A stretch of DNA of 55,000 nt from Cristatella mucedo (GCA_009760855.2 WPIO01000178.1:1-55000), one strand, 5' to 3'. Positions 12,738 to 23,090 are shown, counted from the stretch's first letter. The notes: a model not told the origin generated them from the letters alone. Made by a program: numbers and translations.

Positions 12738-12995
12738 TATGTAATATTTATTTTTTATTATTATATTTTATATATATGTAATATATATTATATATTATAT
12801 ATATTTAAATATATATATATCTTAATTATTATAATTATTAAATTAATTACTTGATAAAGCTTCTGTCGGCAACAGTCTTTTAGCAGAGGAACAGAACACC
12901 TAATTTGAAGTCCACACAGGACCTGAGGACGCGAAGAGGCTGAAACTGGTGCAGCAGTTCAGCAATGTACGAAGGAGCTAAGCCGTGGCTGGCCT
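12349..12995 (-). mobile_element. LINE-A 3' fragment, interrupted by AT-rich DNA
   Basis: Matches the 3' ends of the other LINE-A copies (CTGTAACTC, then a GTTACGCAGGAGAG box, then the RT C-terminus with GTGGAAGCGAGTTCCACAG). The copy breaks at 12650 after GGACCTGC and resumes at 12856 with AAAGCTTCTGTCGGC. There is no open frame of use. Confidence 0.8.
12651..12855. repeat. 205-bp AT-rich insertion in LINE-A
   Basis: Almost pure A/T (TAATTATTAAAT and long TATA runs), replacing about 6 bases of LINE-A. It could be an expanded AT microsatellite or a small AT-rich element. No clear terminal repeats are visible. Confidence 0.75.
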
Positions 12996-13045
12996 AAAAG
13001 CTTTAAATCAGCAACAAATCAGCATACTTATTCAGGTTTCATTAA

Positions 13046-13217
13046 AATATAATATAATATAAATAATATATATATATAATATAATTCATTTATATAGAGC
13101 CCCAAGAGAACTTAATCTCTATTCAGGCGCTTCACATATGCCTCGGGGCTCGAGTCTACGACTTCAGCCAGATTTTGGTGGAGGCGAGCACCTTAACCGC
13201 TGGACTAAACCAGCTAC
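13046..13217 (-). mobile_element. SINE-1 with AT-rich tail
   Basis: The SINE body is 13081-13217 on the minus strand. It shows an A-box-like region (read AGTCCAGCGGTTAAGGTGC), the shared 3' end GCGCCTGAATAGAGATTAAG and a tail that passes into TAATATA repeats at 13046-13080. Confidence 0.8.
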
Positions 13218-13627
13218 CAATAGCGATATTGAGCTGTCTTAGCGTCTAATTTGTATAAGTGCTTTGCTCAGGGAAGCAGCATTCATGCCTTCGTTGCATA
13301 GGTAAATACAGAAATGCCAATTGTGAGGTTTACTCCGCAATAGGTATCCACATGCAAAGGATGACAACCTCAAGTAAACGAGCAGTGTACATAGCTTAAA
13401 ACTATGAGACTGGGTTCCTTTCACACGTTCATTAATTACTAACTAACTATTATAATGTTAGGCCAGTATTGGCCAGTATCCGAAATTACTAAAAGGCTTA
13501 TGGGTGCAAATGTAATGTATCATCAAGCACATCCAAGTTTTTCCAGGCAGGCGAATGGAGAATATCTGCTAACTCTCATGCACCAATACCTAACCGCTAT
13601 GTAACTAAGAGGTATAATACTAATTTT
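13218..13627. other. No recognised feature (intron 1)
   Basis: AT-rich intronic sequence. The 61-codon minus frame at 13239-13424 has no domain. Confidence 0.4.
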
Positions 13628-14507
13628 AGGAATAAGAATAGTAATGACACTTCATAAAGCACCCTCGGAAAACTCAATCTCTTTCTATGCACTATAAATT
13701 TGCTGCAAATTAAATAAAATCCAATGGTTAGTAGTGGCATTCTCGATAAACAACAAGAATAACACGATGAGGGGTGACATGCGCAGGTTCAGCTTGCAAG
13801 TGTGGTTAGTGGCAGCTTGCACAGTGTCTGCATGCATTAGCACATAAAGAACGAATCACGGGTATCTACTAAATGCTGTCAGAAATATGTGTTTTTATAT
13901 TCTTTAGGAATGTGGTTGGGGTCCGGGTATGCTGTGACGCAAGTCAGGAGGGATGTGGGCGTGTCATCGCCGTCATGCGGTTCTGCCCACAGCCGACGTT
14001 CCATCGGCCTAACGGGAACACTCCTTGCCGGCACGGGACACGTGCCTTGCCGCGAAGTTCACTTTCTGCCTCTGTGTCGGCCTGCACGTACGCTATTCAC
14101 TCTCCCCTCTTACTTACGTGCTCCGGAGCAGCACGCACGACGGCCGCTATATCATATAATACAGCCGTCGTCGACAACGCAATGACTCACGTGTGGGGGC
14201 TTTGCTCTCTGTCGCACCGCCATCGCTCGCCCACGAGCCCCCCACTGAGTTCCAGGCTTTGAGAGCATACGAACTACAGGCACGGTCTCCAAAGAGTTTG
14301 AGGTGAGATGTAGGTGAACCGTTAGATTCCGACAAGCAGGTAGTATGATGCTTAGCCTGGTGGGGCAGTATAAAAGGCAGTATATCTGATAGGTAAGCTG
14401 GAGCAAAGGAATGAAGGGGCCAAAAAGTGAGTGACGAAACCTTGAAAACGATGCATTGCTTGACTGGTAACTAGTGCGTCTTCGAGAAGTAGTGTCTCTC
14501 CATGAAG
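13628..14507 (-). mobile_element. LINE-B 3' fragment, interrupted by a MITE-like insert
   Basis: The 3' tail of A/T triplets and the AAAGCACCCTCGGAAAACTC box mark the LINE-B end. The copy runs through the 3' UTR to GCAAGTCAGGAGGGA at 13953, is interrupted, and resumes at 14247 with GAGTTCCAGGCTTTGAGAG. It ends at about 14507, where LINE-A begins. Confidence 0.8.
13954..14246. mobile_element. GC-rich MITE-like insertion in LINE-B
   Basis: About 293 bp absent from every other LINE-B copy at this position. The ends are imperfectly inverted: the left end reads GTGGGCGTGTCATCGCCG and the right end, reversed, GTGGGCGAGCGATGGCGG. An internal hairpin (arms near 14136-14144 and 14164-14173, CGACGGC/GCCGTCG) surrounds an AT core. 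The base composition is much more GC-rich than the surroundings. No coding capacity is seen. The host duplication may be only GA. Confidence 0.55.
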
Positions 14508-16984
14508 CGATACAGATTGTGTGGGTGCTAGGCATGAGGATTTTGGATGGCTTGGTCACAGCCTAAGCGGCTCTTAGCAAGCACCTCGTAGCCGACAGAC
14601 TTTATCTCACTCAAAAAAAGTAAGTAGGAAGCATTGTGGAGTCGGGAGTGCAGTTGAGGTAGTGAGTAGCATGGAAGTTGCACATCAGGACCGCTTGATA
14701 GCATGAGTCATAGTCGGCAGCAGGAAAGTAGATGCAATTGGGTAGGAATTGTGGAAGCGAGTTCCAAAGTCTAGGACCTGCAGAGCTAAAGCAACCGATG
14801 CCAACGTTCTTTAACCAGGGGAATGAAACAGCTAATTTATTGTTTATACAGGACCTAATGGCAGGACGATACTGACAGTGGTGCAGCAATTCAGCCAGGT
14901 AGGGACAATTCAAGCCATGGTGGACCTTGTGGGTCAGCCTAAGAACTTTGTTCTGTATCAGCTGATCAACCGGCAGCCATCCAGAACTTTTAGCAAAGAA
15001 GACAAGTAGTCAAACCGCTGGGACATTAAAACCATTTTTGCAGCCATTTTTATAGCCCTCTGCAGTGACCGAGTAGCTTTTTTGGTTGCCCTGCCAAATG
15101 AGAATTACAACTATCAAGCCGAGACAGAACTGTGAAGCTAGTTAAACTTTTGCATACCACTGTGCAAGATAGCTAATAATCTGAGATAGAGATCAGACGT
15201 AATGGTCAGCAGTAGAAGCAGTCATATGAATTTAGGCGGTTTTCGAAAACGACACCTATATTTCGAGCAGGCGGTGATGGTCGCACAACAACATCACCTA
15301 TTAGAAGAGCGAAGCTTTTTAATCCAGCAACATGCTTAGACCTTCCTACGAGCAGCACTTCGGTTTTATCGTTATTTTTTTTCAAGAAGATTTCCGACAT
15401 CCAGGAAACATTGTCAGCAAGGCAAGCATTCAGTTGACAGGTCGCTGCAGCATATTCAAATGGTTTGAACGACAAATATAGCTTAGTATGGTCAGCTTAA
15501 AAGTGTTATCCAATTCCATGGGCCTGGAACGCTTTTTTCCGAGGTTTTGTATAAACTGAGAACAGCAAGGGACCGAGAACTGACCCTTGAGTGACTCAGC
15601 AGTTGACCTATCTCGCATGTGGGACCTGACCCCTACACTACACAATCGACCACGATCAGGCAAGTACAATTTGAACCATGCAGTGCCTCGTTTGCTAGAC
15701 TGATAGTTCGTCTCAATCGTCTAAGTAGGAAATCATGATCAATCGGGTCGAAGGCAGCTGATGGATCTATCAAAGTTAGGGCAGTGAGATTTCTGTGATC
15801 TTGCCACATAAAATGCCATGGCTAACACGGATTGGAGCAGTTTCAGCTGAGCGCTGCCTCTTGAATCCCGCATGAAACGTTTCTGACATTTCACTCTTTT
15901 CAATATAGGGAACGAGCTGCTTAGAGACTGTTTTCAAGAATATTTGACAAAAAGAAGGAAGGTAAACTGGGCGATATTTTACAAAGACCTATGTATCTCA
16001 TCCAGGCTTTCGTAAGAATCTGTCTAACCATTACCGATTAGAAGGACATGGATACGACCCTTTTTTCCAAAGAAGTATAACAAATCCTGGTTGTGGCTAG
16101 GCTAAGTTGGTCTTTCAGTGAAAGCCACAGAGATCATATTACAGGGTTTTAAAGAGATGAGCTCTTTTTACTATAGCCTATTAAGGTAGCCACATCGCAT
16201 ACAGAAAACTCTGAAAATCTTTTAACGAAGGTCACAGGTTGCGACTCCACAATGGCTTTACTCGGAGGGAACTTTATGGAGGCACGGCTGTAACCACATT
16301 TTTCAGTAAAGAAGAATGACACATTTTCGGACGTAAATATCTGGAGAGTCCGATCTCTCAGCATCGGCCAGTAACTTTGTTAATGTATTTTAAATCTGTT
16401 TTGGGTCAGACTGGCATGTTTTTCAGTTTTCGAGCAAACAAATCTCTGGCATTTTTAAGCTTCAAGGTTTTAACTCGGAGGAAGTATTTGAAATTGACTG
16501 GGTCTTCATTAGACCCCGATTTCTTGTAACGACTATCAAGCTTTTCCTTAACACGGCGCATCGTTAGTATTTTTTGCCAATTGAAAGATGCTCCGCGACT
16601 CTGTAAACGGATATAATGAATGAGAGTACACTTGTCAAGAGCACTCTTAAGCGTCATGTTCACTGCATTAGTGATGGTATCGAGGCAGTCAGTAGATTTC
16701 AGTGCAGATCAAGAAGACCTGCATCACAAACACGTTTCCAAAATGTGTATGTCAACGCTTTCTAAGTTATGCTGCTGGACAAGTTCGACCTCACCTTGTG
16801 CATTCAAGGGACCAGGAACAGTGGACGAGATGGAATAATGACCCAAGACGGTTAGCAGCACACCACAAGGTCAGTGAGGAAGGCATTTTTAGTGATCACG
16901 AGATCTACAACCATCTACGGATGTGGGTGGGATCATTAGCGTGTTGGACTAACCCAATACTCCCAAGACAACGTGTCGCCTAGA
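14508..16984 (-). mobile_element. LINE-A, longest copy (endonuclease end to 3' end)
   Basis: On the minus strand from 16984 down: an endonuclease C-terminus with LVQHANDPTHIRRW and LLDLVITKNAF, then the linker helix region (16406-16663). The RT follows (around 15700-15900 with an FDPIDHDFLL-like box), then the LSFKPFEYAAATCQLNACLA block. The C-terminal end is WNSLPQFLPNCIYFPAADYD at 14611-14913. Many stops and frameshifts. It lies between two LINE-B fragments of the same orientation. Confidence 0.85.
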
Positions 16985-17251
16985 ATTCGTGCAGATTCAA
17001 GAGGAGATTAACTGGCAGATCTGACTTTGGGCTTTCAATTTTCTGAATTCCACTTGGTTTGCCCATTAATAGTTAGTTGGTTTTACCAACATTCGATTTA
17101 AAATAATTTACTTCCGTTGATTGGTGGATATAATCAAGTCGTGCAGAAAGGGATTTGAGAAAATTCGATTAGCTTGAGGGCTGGGAGGGATCAAAGCAAA
17201 GGTACACCTGAGTGTCATCCCCATAGAAGTGAAAGCCTAAATTTCGCTTGA
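16985..17251 (-). mobile_element. LINE-B RT fragment, left of the LTR element
   Basis: Matches the RT-core portion of the LINE-B copies at 40310-40600 and 41170-41450 (GATTCAAGAGGAG, TTTCTGAATTCCACTTGG, GGGAGGGATCAAAGC). It is cut at 17251 by the LTR element and continues at 20884. Confidence 0.8.
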
Positions 17252-17496
17252 TGAAGCTTGAGTTATCGTCTCGACCAGTACAGAACGCTAGCCATCGAGC
17301 CACACCATAAGTTTATTTCACCACTCACAAAGCAGGGCGAAGCACGACTCTCTTCGCCCCTCTCGCCAACTGGAGTGCCCCCGACTCCCTTGTCATAGCA
17401 ATCACCAATAGCTCGTCCCGACTGCCAACCACATCCCGTGTCACAGCCAACTCGTACAACGATCAGGGGCAGTGTCATCAATTAAATAAAACCGCA
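17252..17496 (-). repeat. 3' LTR
   Basis: Begins TGAAGCTTGAG and ends AAACCGCA in plus coordinates, keeping TG...CA termini. It aligns without gaps to 20639-20883. A 72-codon frame in each LTR (17263-17481 and 20650-20868) is just this repeat translated. Confidence 0.88.
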
Positions 17497-17765
17497 TGTC
17501 GGCATGATCTTGAAATCAATCAATTAAATAGCCAGATCAGCAAGCAGCTTTCTTCTCCACTACTTTGACAACGAGAATGCGAAATCGTTAGCCACAGTCC
17601 TCATAGCAGGCCGATGGTCTCAGGCCACATCTTGGCCGTAGCTGTCTACCGGGCTTGTTGGATATGGCCGTACTACCAGGGCCAGCATCGAAGTGTGGGC
17701 CGAGGAGTTTGTTGGGGTTTGGTGCTGGTCTGGTGTCCGTTAGGTGGTGGTGGATTCCATCAATT

Positions 17766-18480
17766 TCAATGCCAGTGACTTCTGCCGGGGCAGTAACTGT
17801 CCCCTGAGGCTACTGAGTGGTACAAAGGGCTCAAGAAGGTTTTTACGAACACCCGCTGACCCTGAATCAAGTAATTTCTCTCAAAGCTCTGTGTACGAGG
17901 CTCGCGAGCCATCGGAGGTTTCCATTCGTAAGAGAAAAGCTGACGGCAAGGCGATGAGCCGGCGTCTAATCTGGCAGTGGCAAAGAAGTAGTACCAGTAC
18001 ACCCTCATCATTATGTCCCGCCCACTCCGGGCGGCCATTTCTTTTATTGTTTGGTGTTTTTTCTCTACTACACTGTTTCCAGAGGAGCGGTAGGCACAGC
18101 GATACATTGCATATATCCCACAACGATCACAAAGATGGTGAACAGCGTTCGATCGGAAACTGGTGGAGTTGTCCATTAAGATCTGCCACGGCAGGCCCCT
18201 TACTCTGAATTATTCGTTCAAGTTTCGGACCACCTAGATCTCTTTCTTGTCGGGGATACGCCGCTGGATGTCAAACCTGCTGGGGCCTATCGACAAGTGT
18301 CAAATACTTGACCCCGTCAAAGAAAGTAACATCGATACCCAGGCAGTGCCAGTAGGAATCTGTGGCCAAATGTCCATGCCTCCAAAACACTGGGGTTGGA
18401 TCTAATTACAGCAACCCATGCACCATTTAACAATGCATTCCACTATCTCCCGACTTATGGCAATGCCGGGAAAGCAGAGC
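17766..18480 (-). pseudogene. LTR element integrase
   Basis: The retroviral-type integrase core is readable. The first aspartate is in CLGIDVTFFDGVKYLTLVD (about 18285-18345), the second in LMDNSTSFRS and the glutamate in GNSVVEKKHQTIKEM. The last two are separated by 35 residues, the D(35)E spacing of retroviral and LTR-retrotransposon integrases. A CMGC box from the zinc region lies near 18420. Internal stops show it is dead. The C-terminal end runs to about 17766. Confidence 0.82.
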
Positions 18481-18639
18481 CTGGCCAGGTACAACGTACG
18501 GTCAACCCATAGGGGACGCAAGTCGTGGAACGCTCGCAGCTCTACTTGTTGTGCTGGAGTAGCAGCTGCGAGGATCAAGATTGTCTTAAGCCACGGCATC
18601 AGTACTTGCTTTAAGTAATCTGCTCTGTTGTCGGCCGAA

Positions 18640-19690
18640 AGCACCAGCGTTATTCTCAGCCGAAGGTCATACTAATTAATTACGTCATTAATTATGTATT
18701 ATTGCTGTCCGCCTTCTCCAACGCCTTGCCTAGACCTGGCGTGTGGGTAGGCTTATCACCTTCGACGAGCAATCAAAACCACGAATGCAGAATGGCCGAG
18801 TCAGTAAATGAGTCGATCTGGCACAGACCCCATGCCAGGACTAAGTTTAGGCCCTTTATGAGGGCCTAGAGTTTGGCCAGATTTATATGGGCTACGTCAT
18901 CTGGCTTTCTAAGCCAAGATGCATCCTCGACAGTCTGCCCTCCAATTCGCAAGCAGATGCCTATCGCTAAGCTGCTTGCGTCACACCATACCTGTCCTCT
19001 GGGTGACGACGGCACACTCCAAACTCCGGAAACTGGATCCTCTTTTATCACGCGTCGGCTGATCTCCTGTGTCATCCGAAGGACGTCCTCCGTAACCTCG
19101 GCATCCCATGGCAGGTCTTTTGTGGCTTTCTTTACGTAGCTGCAGGTCGGTTGAAGCCATCCGGCAACGGGAAAATGGCCCATTAACTGTCCACACCACG
19201 AGAAAAGCTGCCTCCGGGTCGTGCACTGAGGTAGCGGTTCAACACGGTCATTATCCTAGGCGCTCAATTTAATCCGAAGCCTAGCCCCGTAAGGCAGTAC
19301 CATCTTCCCTGGTATTAGGCGATAACCTGGTATCTCCACAAGGAAGGGTCGACATGAAGCTGTAAATACGCTTTACGAAGGTCGATAATGAAGAAGTTAT
19401 GTAGCACCATGCGGCATCATGCCCGAAGTTTCTCGCTGCAAACATCACAGTTGGCAGTTTGGCTGGAAATGCATTCAGCTCCCAGTTGTCTAAAACGGGC
19501 CGCACTTTGTTTTTATTACTCGGGAACACTGTGTTTAGTGGCACCAGGCCTTTACACTCCCCTTCGTAAGGCTTCAGCAAGCCGAGTTGAATCCAATCAT
19601 GGAAATCCCTATCGTAGTCAGCCTCCAAGTCGGCGTGCATATGGTATGCTTCGATGCCGTAAGCTCTGACGAGGTTCACCAAGGTTGGGA
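18640..19690 (-). pseudogene. LTR element reverse transcriptase and RNase H
   Basis: At 19281-19682 the RT start reads NKVRPVLDNWELNAFPAK. Around 19260-19385, with frameshifts, come the KAYLQLHVDPSLWRYQV and CLTGLGFGLN blocks. At 18866-19183 the RNase H-side region reads FPVAGWLQPTCSYVKK and then VWCDASSLAIGICL, where WCDAS gives the first RNase H acidic residue. The YxDD box is not readable in the decayed stretch between. Confidence 0.75.
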
Positions 19691-19979
19691 GAAGTCACGC
19701 CTTTGGCCCAGTGCTACTTCACAACCCATTTTCCGTCATGGTATACCGCCGAAAAATCTCCATCGGAAACACTGATGTCGCTCGACAGTGCCACGATTTC
19801 ATTGCCCCGCCCATTGAAGGTTAGTACACCACTGCTAGGGCCTATTACCATGCCTCCCAGCAGCCGCACAGCAACCATGCCAAGGAACATATCATACCCG
19901 GGTACGATCTTGCATAAGAGGCAGCCCAGCTATATTTCGACGCTCTGCGCTGAGCATGTCATGAGGCCAGCCGACCATC

Positions 19980-20271
19980 AACGAGCGACAGCTCCATTAT
20001 ATGTTATTACAGGCTCGTTAACCGGATAAGACCATGCCGAGGTGGCAGGAAGTACCGCCAATTTAGTCACAATCGAGCGAGAGCAGCCATTATCAAGAAA
20101 CGCCTTCATAATACGACTGCCGTTGAGAGCATTTATTGTTGGCAGTTGAGTTGACAAGCAGGGGAATGCGCAGGCACTATAATATGTGCTTCCCCTTATT
20201 CGTTTTGGCTGTGCATCGAGGCAACATACCAGATATATCGCTGCTAGGTTCGAGTCGTCGCAGTTATACAA
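19980..20271 (-). pseudogene. LTR element aspartic protease remnant
   Basis: The frame reads NGSRIMKAFLDNGCSRSIVT. This is the flap-and-catalytic-loop region of a retroviral-type protease, with the catalytic D(S/T)G changed to DNG, so the active site is lost. It lies between Gag and RT as expected. Confidence 0.65.
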
Positions 20272-20321
20272 AGTGCAACCTTAGCTGCGTTTGCAACGAT
20301 TGGCAGTCCGAGAATATGTGC

Positions 20322-20620
20322 CTACACGTTGACTGATTCCCCAGCTTGGAGCCGCCGTGTCGTGAGCTCCTCGTAAGCTTTACATTTATCCGCCGAAAAT
20401 GAAGGTCGAACCGCCTCTTTTACGATGGTATAGTCTTTCTTCTCCTGTCCATCGATGCTTTGATACACGGCGAACGCTCCGCTGATTAGAAAAAGGGGCA
20501 GGAATTTGCGGTGGTCGGCAACGACAATAACGTGAATCTCTGCCACCAGATCCAACTTTTCCACCCAGTTCACAAAGTCTCAGCTGAGATTGAATTAATT
20601 GGCTGATATTTATAATCTTC
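20322..20620 (-). pseudogene. LTR element Gag remnant
   Basis: The frame contains FLISGAFAVYQSID, then SADKCKAYEELTTRRLQAGE, which resembles the conserved major-homology-type region of Ty3/Gypsy Gag (a folded helix followed by an R-L-x-x-G-E string). It starts close to the 5' LTR. Identification rests mainly on position and this one block. Confidence 0.6.
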
Positions 20621-20638
20621 ATTACAGCCGAAGTAGCC

Positions 20639-20883
20639 TGCAGCTCGAGTCATCGTCGCAAATAGTACAGAACTCTATCCAGCGAGCAACTCCACCAGTT
20701 TGTTTCACCACTCACAGAGCAGGGAGAAGCATGACTCTCTTTGCCCTTCTCGCCCACTGGAGTGCCCCCGACTCCCTTGTCATAACAATTACCAATAGCA
20801 CGTCCCGACTGCCAACCACATCCAGTGTCACAGCCCACTAGTACAACGATCAAAGGCAGTGTCATCAACTAAATTAAACCAAA
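20639..20883 (-). repeat. 5' LTR
   Basis: Starts TGCAGCTCGAG and ends AAACCAAA in plus coordinates (the terminal CA has mutated to AA). It pairs with the LTR at 17252-17496, both being 245 bp. Confidence 0.88.
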
Positions 20884-21400
20884 CTTGGCAATCGCATCGG
20901 CAAGAGAAAGAGTATAAACCGTGAAAAGAACAGGGTCGCGCACGGAGCAATGTGGTACCCCATATTTCAAAATTATTCGGATAATATTGGTCCATTAACA
21001 TTAATACTCTGGATTCTCTCACTGAAATAGCACCTGAACTATTGCAATGCAATGCCAGTAATGAACAGCTCAGATGGGAGGTGCTCAAGAAGGTCTTGTG
21101 ATCGGTATTTTCAAAAGCTGCCGAACGATCGAGCAAAACAAGCAGATACTCTACCTATGTCTGCATTGCCAAGTAGGTCGCTGTACACCCAAAACAATGC
21201 TGACTCTGTGGAGCTCTAAAAGCAGACTGGAACTTATTAGCAAGGATAGAAGTCTCAGCTGGTCTGCCACGACTCGTTCCAGTGTCAAGAGTAGGAATGG
21301 TTGAAGGGAGACTGGGCGGTAGTTACTCAAGTTCTCTCGGTCTAGTGTACCGGTGATACTTAGCATGCAGCCACAAAAGCATGCCCTCAACTAACTGGAA
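20884..21400 (-). mobile_element. LINE-B RT fragment, right of the LTR element
   Basis: Continues the LINE-B broken at 17251. Minus frames give NLSNYRPVSLQPFLL (21151-21390) and MLDRSAAFENTDHKTF (20828-21136), which are the CR1/L2-type RT fingers and the first catalytic strand. Several stops. Confidence 0.82.
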
Positions 21401-21689
21401 ATCGATGCTAGCTTGACAGAAAGTCATGACAGAATGAAATCAGCAAAGAAGGTGGTAAGGTCATGTGCACACATGCCTGCACACGCGTCGCGAACAAGGT
21501 CACACACACACACCCGTGCTAGCACTGCTAGGGCAAACAAATGCATCCCCTTTAATTGGAAAGTAACGTGCCTATAAGGAAATTTAGTTCTCAGACGGTA
21601 TATACAAATGTATGACCTTTACTATTACTATTGTTATCAGGCGAGATAAACCTGGGGTTTGCTAATTATTAGGACTACAAGATACATGA

Positions 21690-22205
21690 CTTCAGAATTT
21701 TGTCACTCACTTGTAGGTCACTTCATTCTTTGGCTCCAGCCTATCTCTCAGATCTACTCCCCCACCAGGCCATGCAACGTACCACTCGCTTTTCGGAGTC
21801 CAACAGTCAACCAATACCTCGTACAAACCTCAAATCCTTTGGAGATCCTGCATTCAGTTCGTATGCTCCTAAAGCCTGGAACTCCCTCCTGACATGCATC
21901 GGAACATCCCCTGACTTTACCACATTTAAAAAGAACTTAAAAACACCTATTTAGGACAGCCTTTAGTGGGTCCCTGTGATTCGTCCTTCATGTGCATATG
22001 CATGATGACACTGTGCATGCTGCCACTAACCAAATTAGCATTCTGGCCCTGTGCATGTCAACCCTAACCATGTTATTCATGTTGTCTATCAAGCATGATA
22101 TTACTCACAATTCAGTCGCATTTCCCTTTGCAGTAAATTTAAAGTGCTTAGAAAGACATTGAATTCGCTGAGGGCACATTATTAAGTGCATTTATATTAT
22201 TATTA
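21690..22205 (+). mobile_element. LINE-B 3' end
   Basis: RT C-terminus with RSLHSLAPAYLSDLL and SSYAPKAWNSLL (21700-21954), then the 3' UTR. The tail reads AAAGTGCTTAGAAAGACATTG and ends in ATT repeats at 22190-22205. Opposite in orientation to the LINE-B at 20884-21400, so a separate insertion. Confidence 0.88.
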
Positions 22206-22627
22206 TTATCCCCTGCTGCCTCCACTTCAAATGATTGGACCGTAGTGGAGGTGTCACACAGTTTTAATAAGCATTAGTAGTACAGCCCTCTCTAGGCTCA
22301 TCAGAATGTTGCTCTGAAAGCTAACCGATCTGGTTGACGATGCTGCCAAGGAAACTACAGCTAATGTGGCCGTTCTCCCGAAAATTCAATATGGCTTGAA
22401 ACAACAGAAGTGTTAACGTTTGCAGCGGATGTCAGCTTTTTTTTAATTCATGTGGGATATGTTTCTGAAGAGACACAAGTTTGAGCCTACATATGTTACT
22501 CTAAACTCGAATCCGATGCCAATAATAATAATAACAAAGTAGAAAAACACTGTCAGGAAACTTATATATAATAGTAAAAACACATTACCACAAAATAGGC
22601 ACAGCTAACTACTAATACAAAACTTAC

Positions 22628-22697
22628 CACAAGAACAGTTGTCTCTCGAAAATAGTAGCAGGAGAGCTGTGAACAACCATTTTTTCGAATTGGCCAT
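22628..22697 (-). CDS. Ig-superfamily gene, exon 1 (start codon and signal peptide)
   Basis: The ATG at 22697-22695 lies in a good context (GCAGGGATGG). It opens a 23-codon exon plus one base, ending at donor GTAAGT (22622-22627) in phase 1. The peptide starts MANSKK, has the hydrophobic core WLFTALLLLF, then SRDNCSC, a normal secretory signal peptide. Its phase-1 end restores a glycine codon with the phase-1 start of exon 2 at 10828. It was too short to show as an independent gene. The hydrophobic leader, start context, donor and phase together make it the likely first coding exon. The long first intron weakens certainty. Confidence 0.65.
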
Positions 22698-23009
22698 CCC
22701 TGCCAGCCACAGTGCCTGCAGAACAAAATTGGCGAGGCAGTTAACGAAAAAAAAAGCACGCAGCTCAGAAATAAAATACATAGCTTGGATTCATGCATTC
22801 ACGAGATACCTCACATTCCATTGTCGGGAGGTATCTGCTCAAATTAATATCAACAAGACTAAATTATCGATGCTTGAAGAAAGTAAAAATCTAACTGTGT
22901 ACCATATTTACGGAATCCTCTACTTAAATTATTACTATTGACCCAAGAAAATACTCCCACTTTGAGCTCAAATTTAATTGGCCACACATGCTTGACAGCA
23001 ATAATGAAA
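22698..23009. other. Upstream region of the Ig gene
   Basis: Contains the presumed 5' UTR and promoter of the Ig gene. A pyrimidine-rich TTCTGCAG lies 21 bases upstream of the ATG (minus strand) and could be a 5' UTR splice acceptor, so the promoter may lie further right. No TATA box can be assigned. Confidence 0.35.
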
Positions 23010-23090
23010 ATATATTAATCATAATAATGGTAATAATGCTTTGCTTAGCACCCTCGAAGAACTGAAATTATTGATAGGTACTTTACCGAT
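23010..23090 (-). mobile_element. LINE-B tail fragment
   Basis: TAATAATGCTTTGCTTAGCA, then CCCTCGAAGAACT and a TAGGTACTTTACC box, matching the LINE-B 3' end in reverse orientation. Confidence 0.65.

Larger units (their letters stand above)
17252..20883 (-). mobile_element. Ty3/Gypsy-like LTR retrotransposon, complete but decayed
   Basis: Two 245-bp direct repeats (17252-17496 and 20639-20883) bound an interior reading gag, protease, RT, RNase H and integrase on the minus strand. The flanks CTTG (17247-17250 and 20884-20887) look like a 4-bp target duplication in a LINE-B, whose sequence is continuous if the element is removed. By eye the LTRs differ at about 33 of 245 positions without gaps, so the insertion is old. 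Each coding region has stops. No convincing primer-binding site or polypurine tract was recognised. Confidence 0.85.
10829..22627. other. Intron 1 of the Ig gene (11.8 kb)
   Basis: The first intron, between the signal-peptide exon and Ig domain 1. It contains LINE-A (12349-12995, 14508-16984), SINE-1 (13081-13217), LINE-B (13628-14507, 16985-17251, 20884-21400, 21690-22205) and the LTR element 17252-20883. The stretches 10829-12348, 13218-13627, 21401-21689 and 22206-22627 show nothing recognisable. Confidence 0.6.

Noticed and set aside
17263-17481. Two near-identical 72-codon frames (also 20650-20868) as a duplicated small gene
   Set aside because: They are the two LTRs of the element 17252-20883; the duplication is explained by retrotransposition.
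22562-22798. 78-codon minus frame around exon 1 in its own frame
   Set aside because: The signal-peptide frame with ATG at 22697 is a different frame of the same DNA and is the only one with a start context, a hydrophobic leader and a phase-1 donor.
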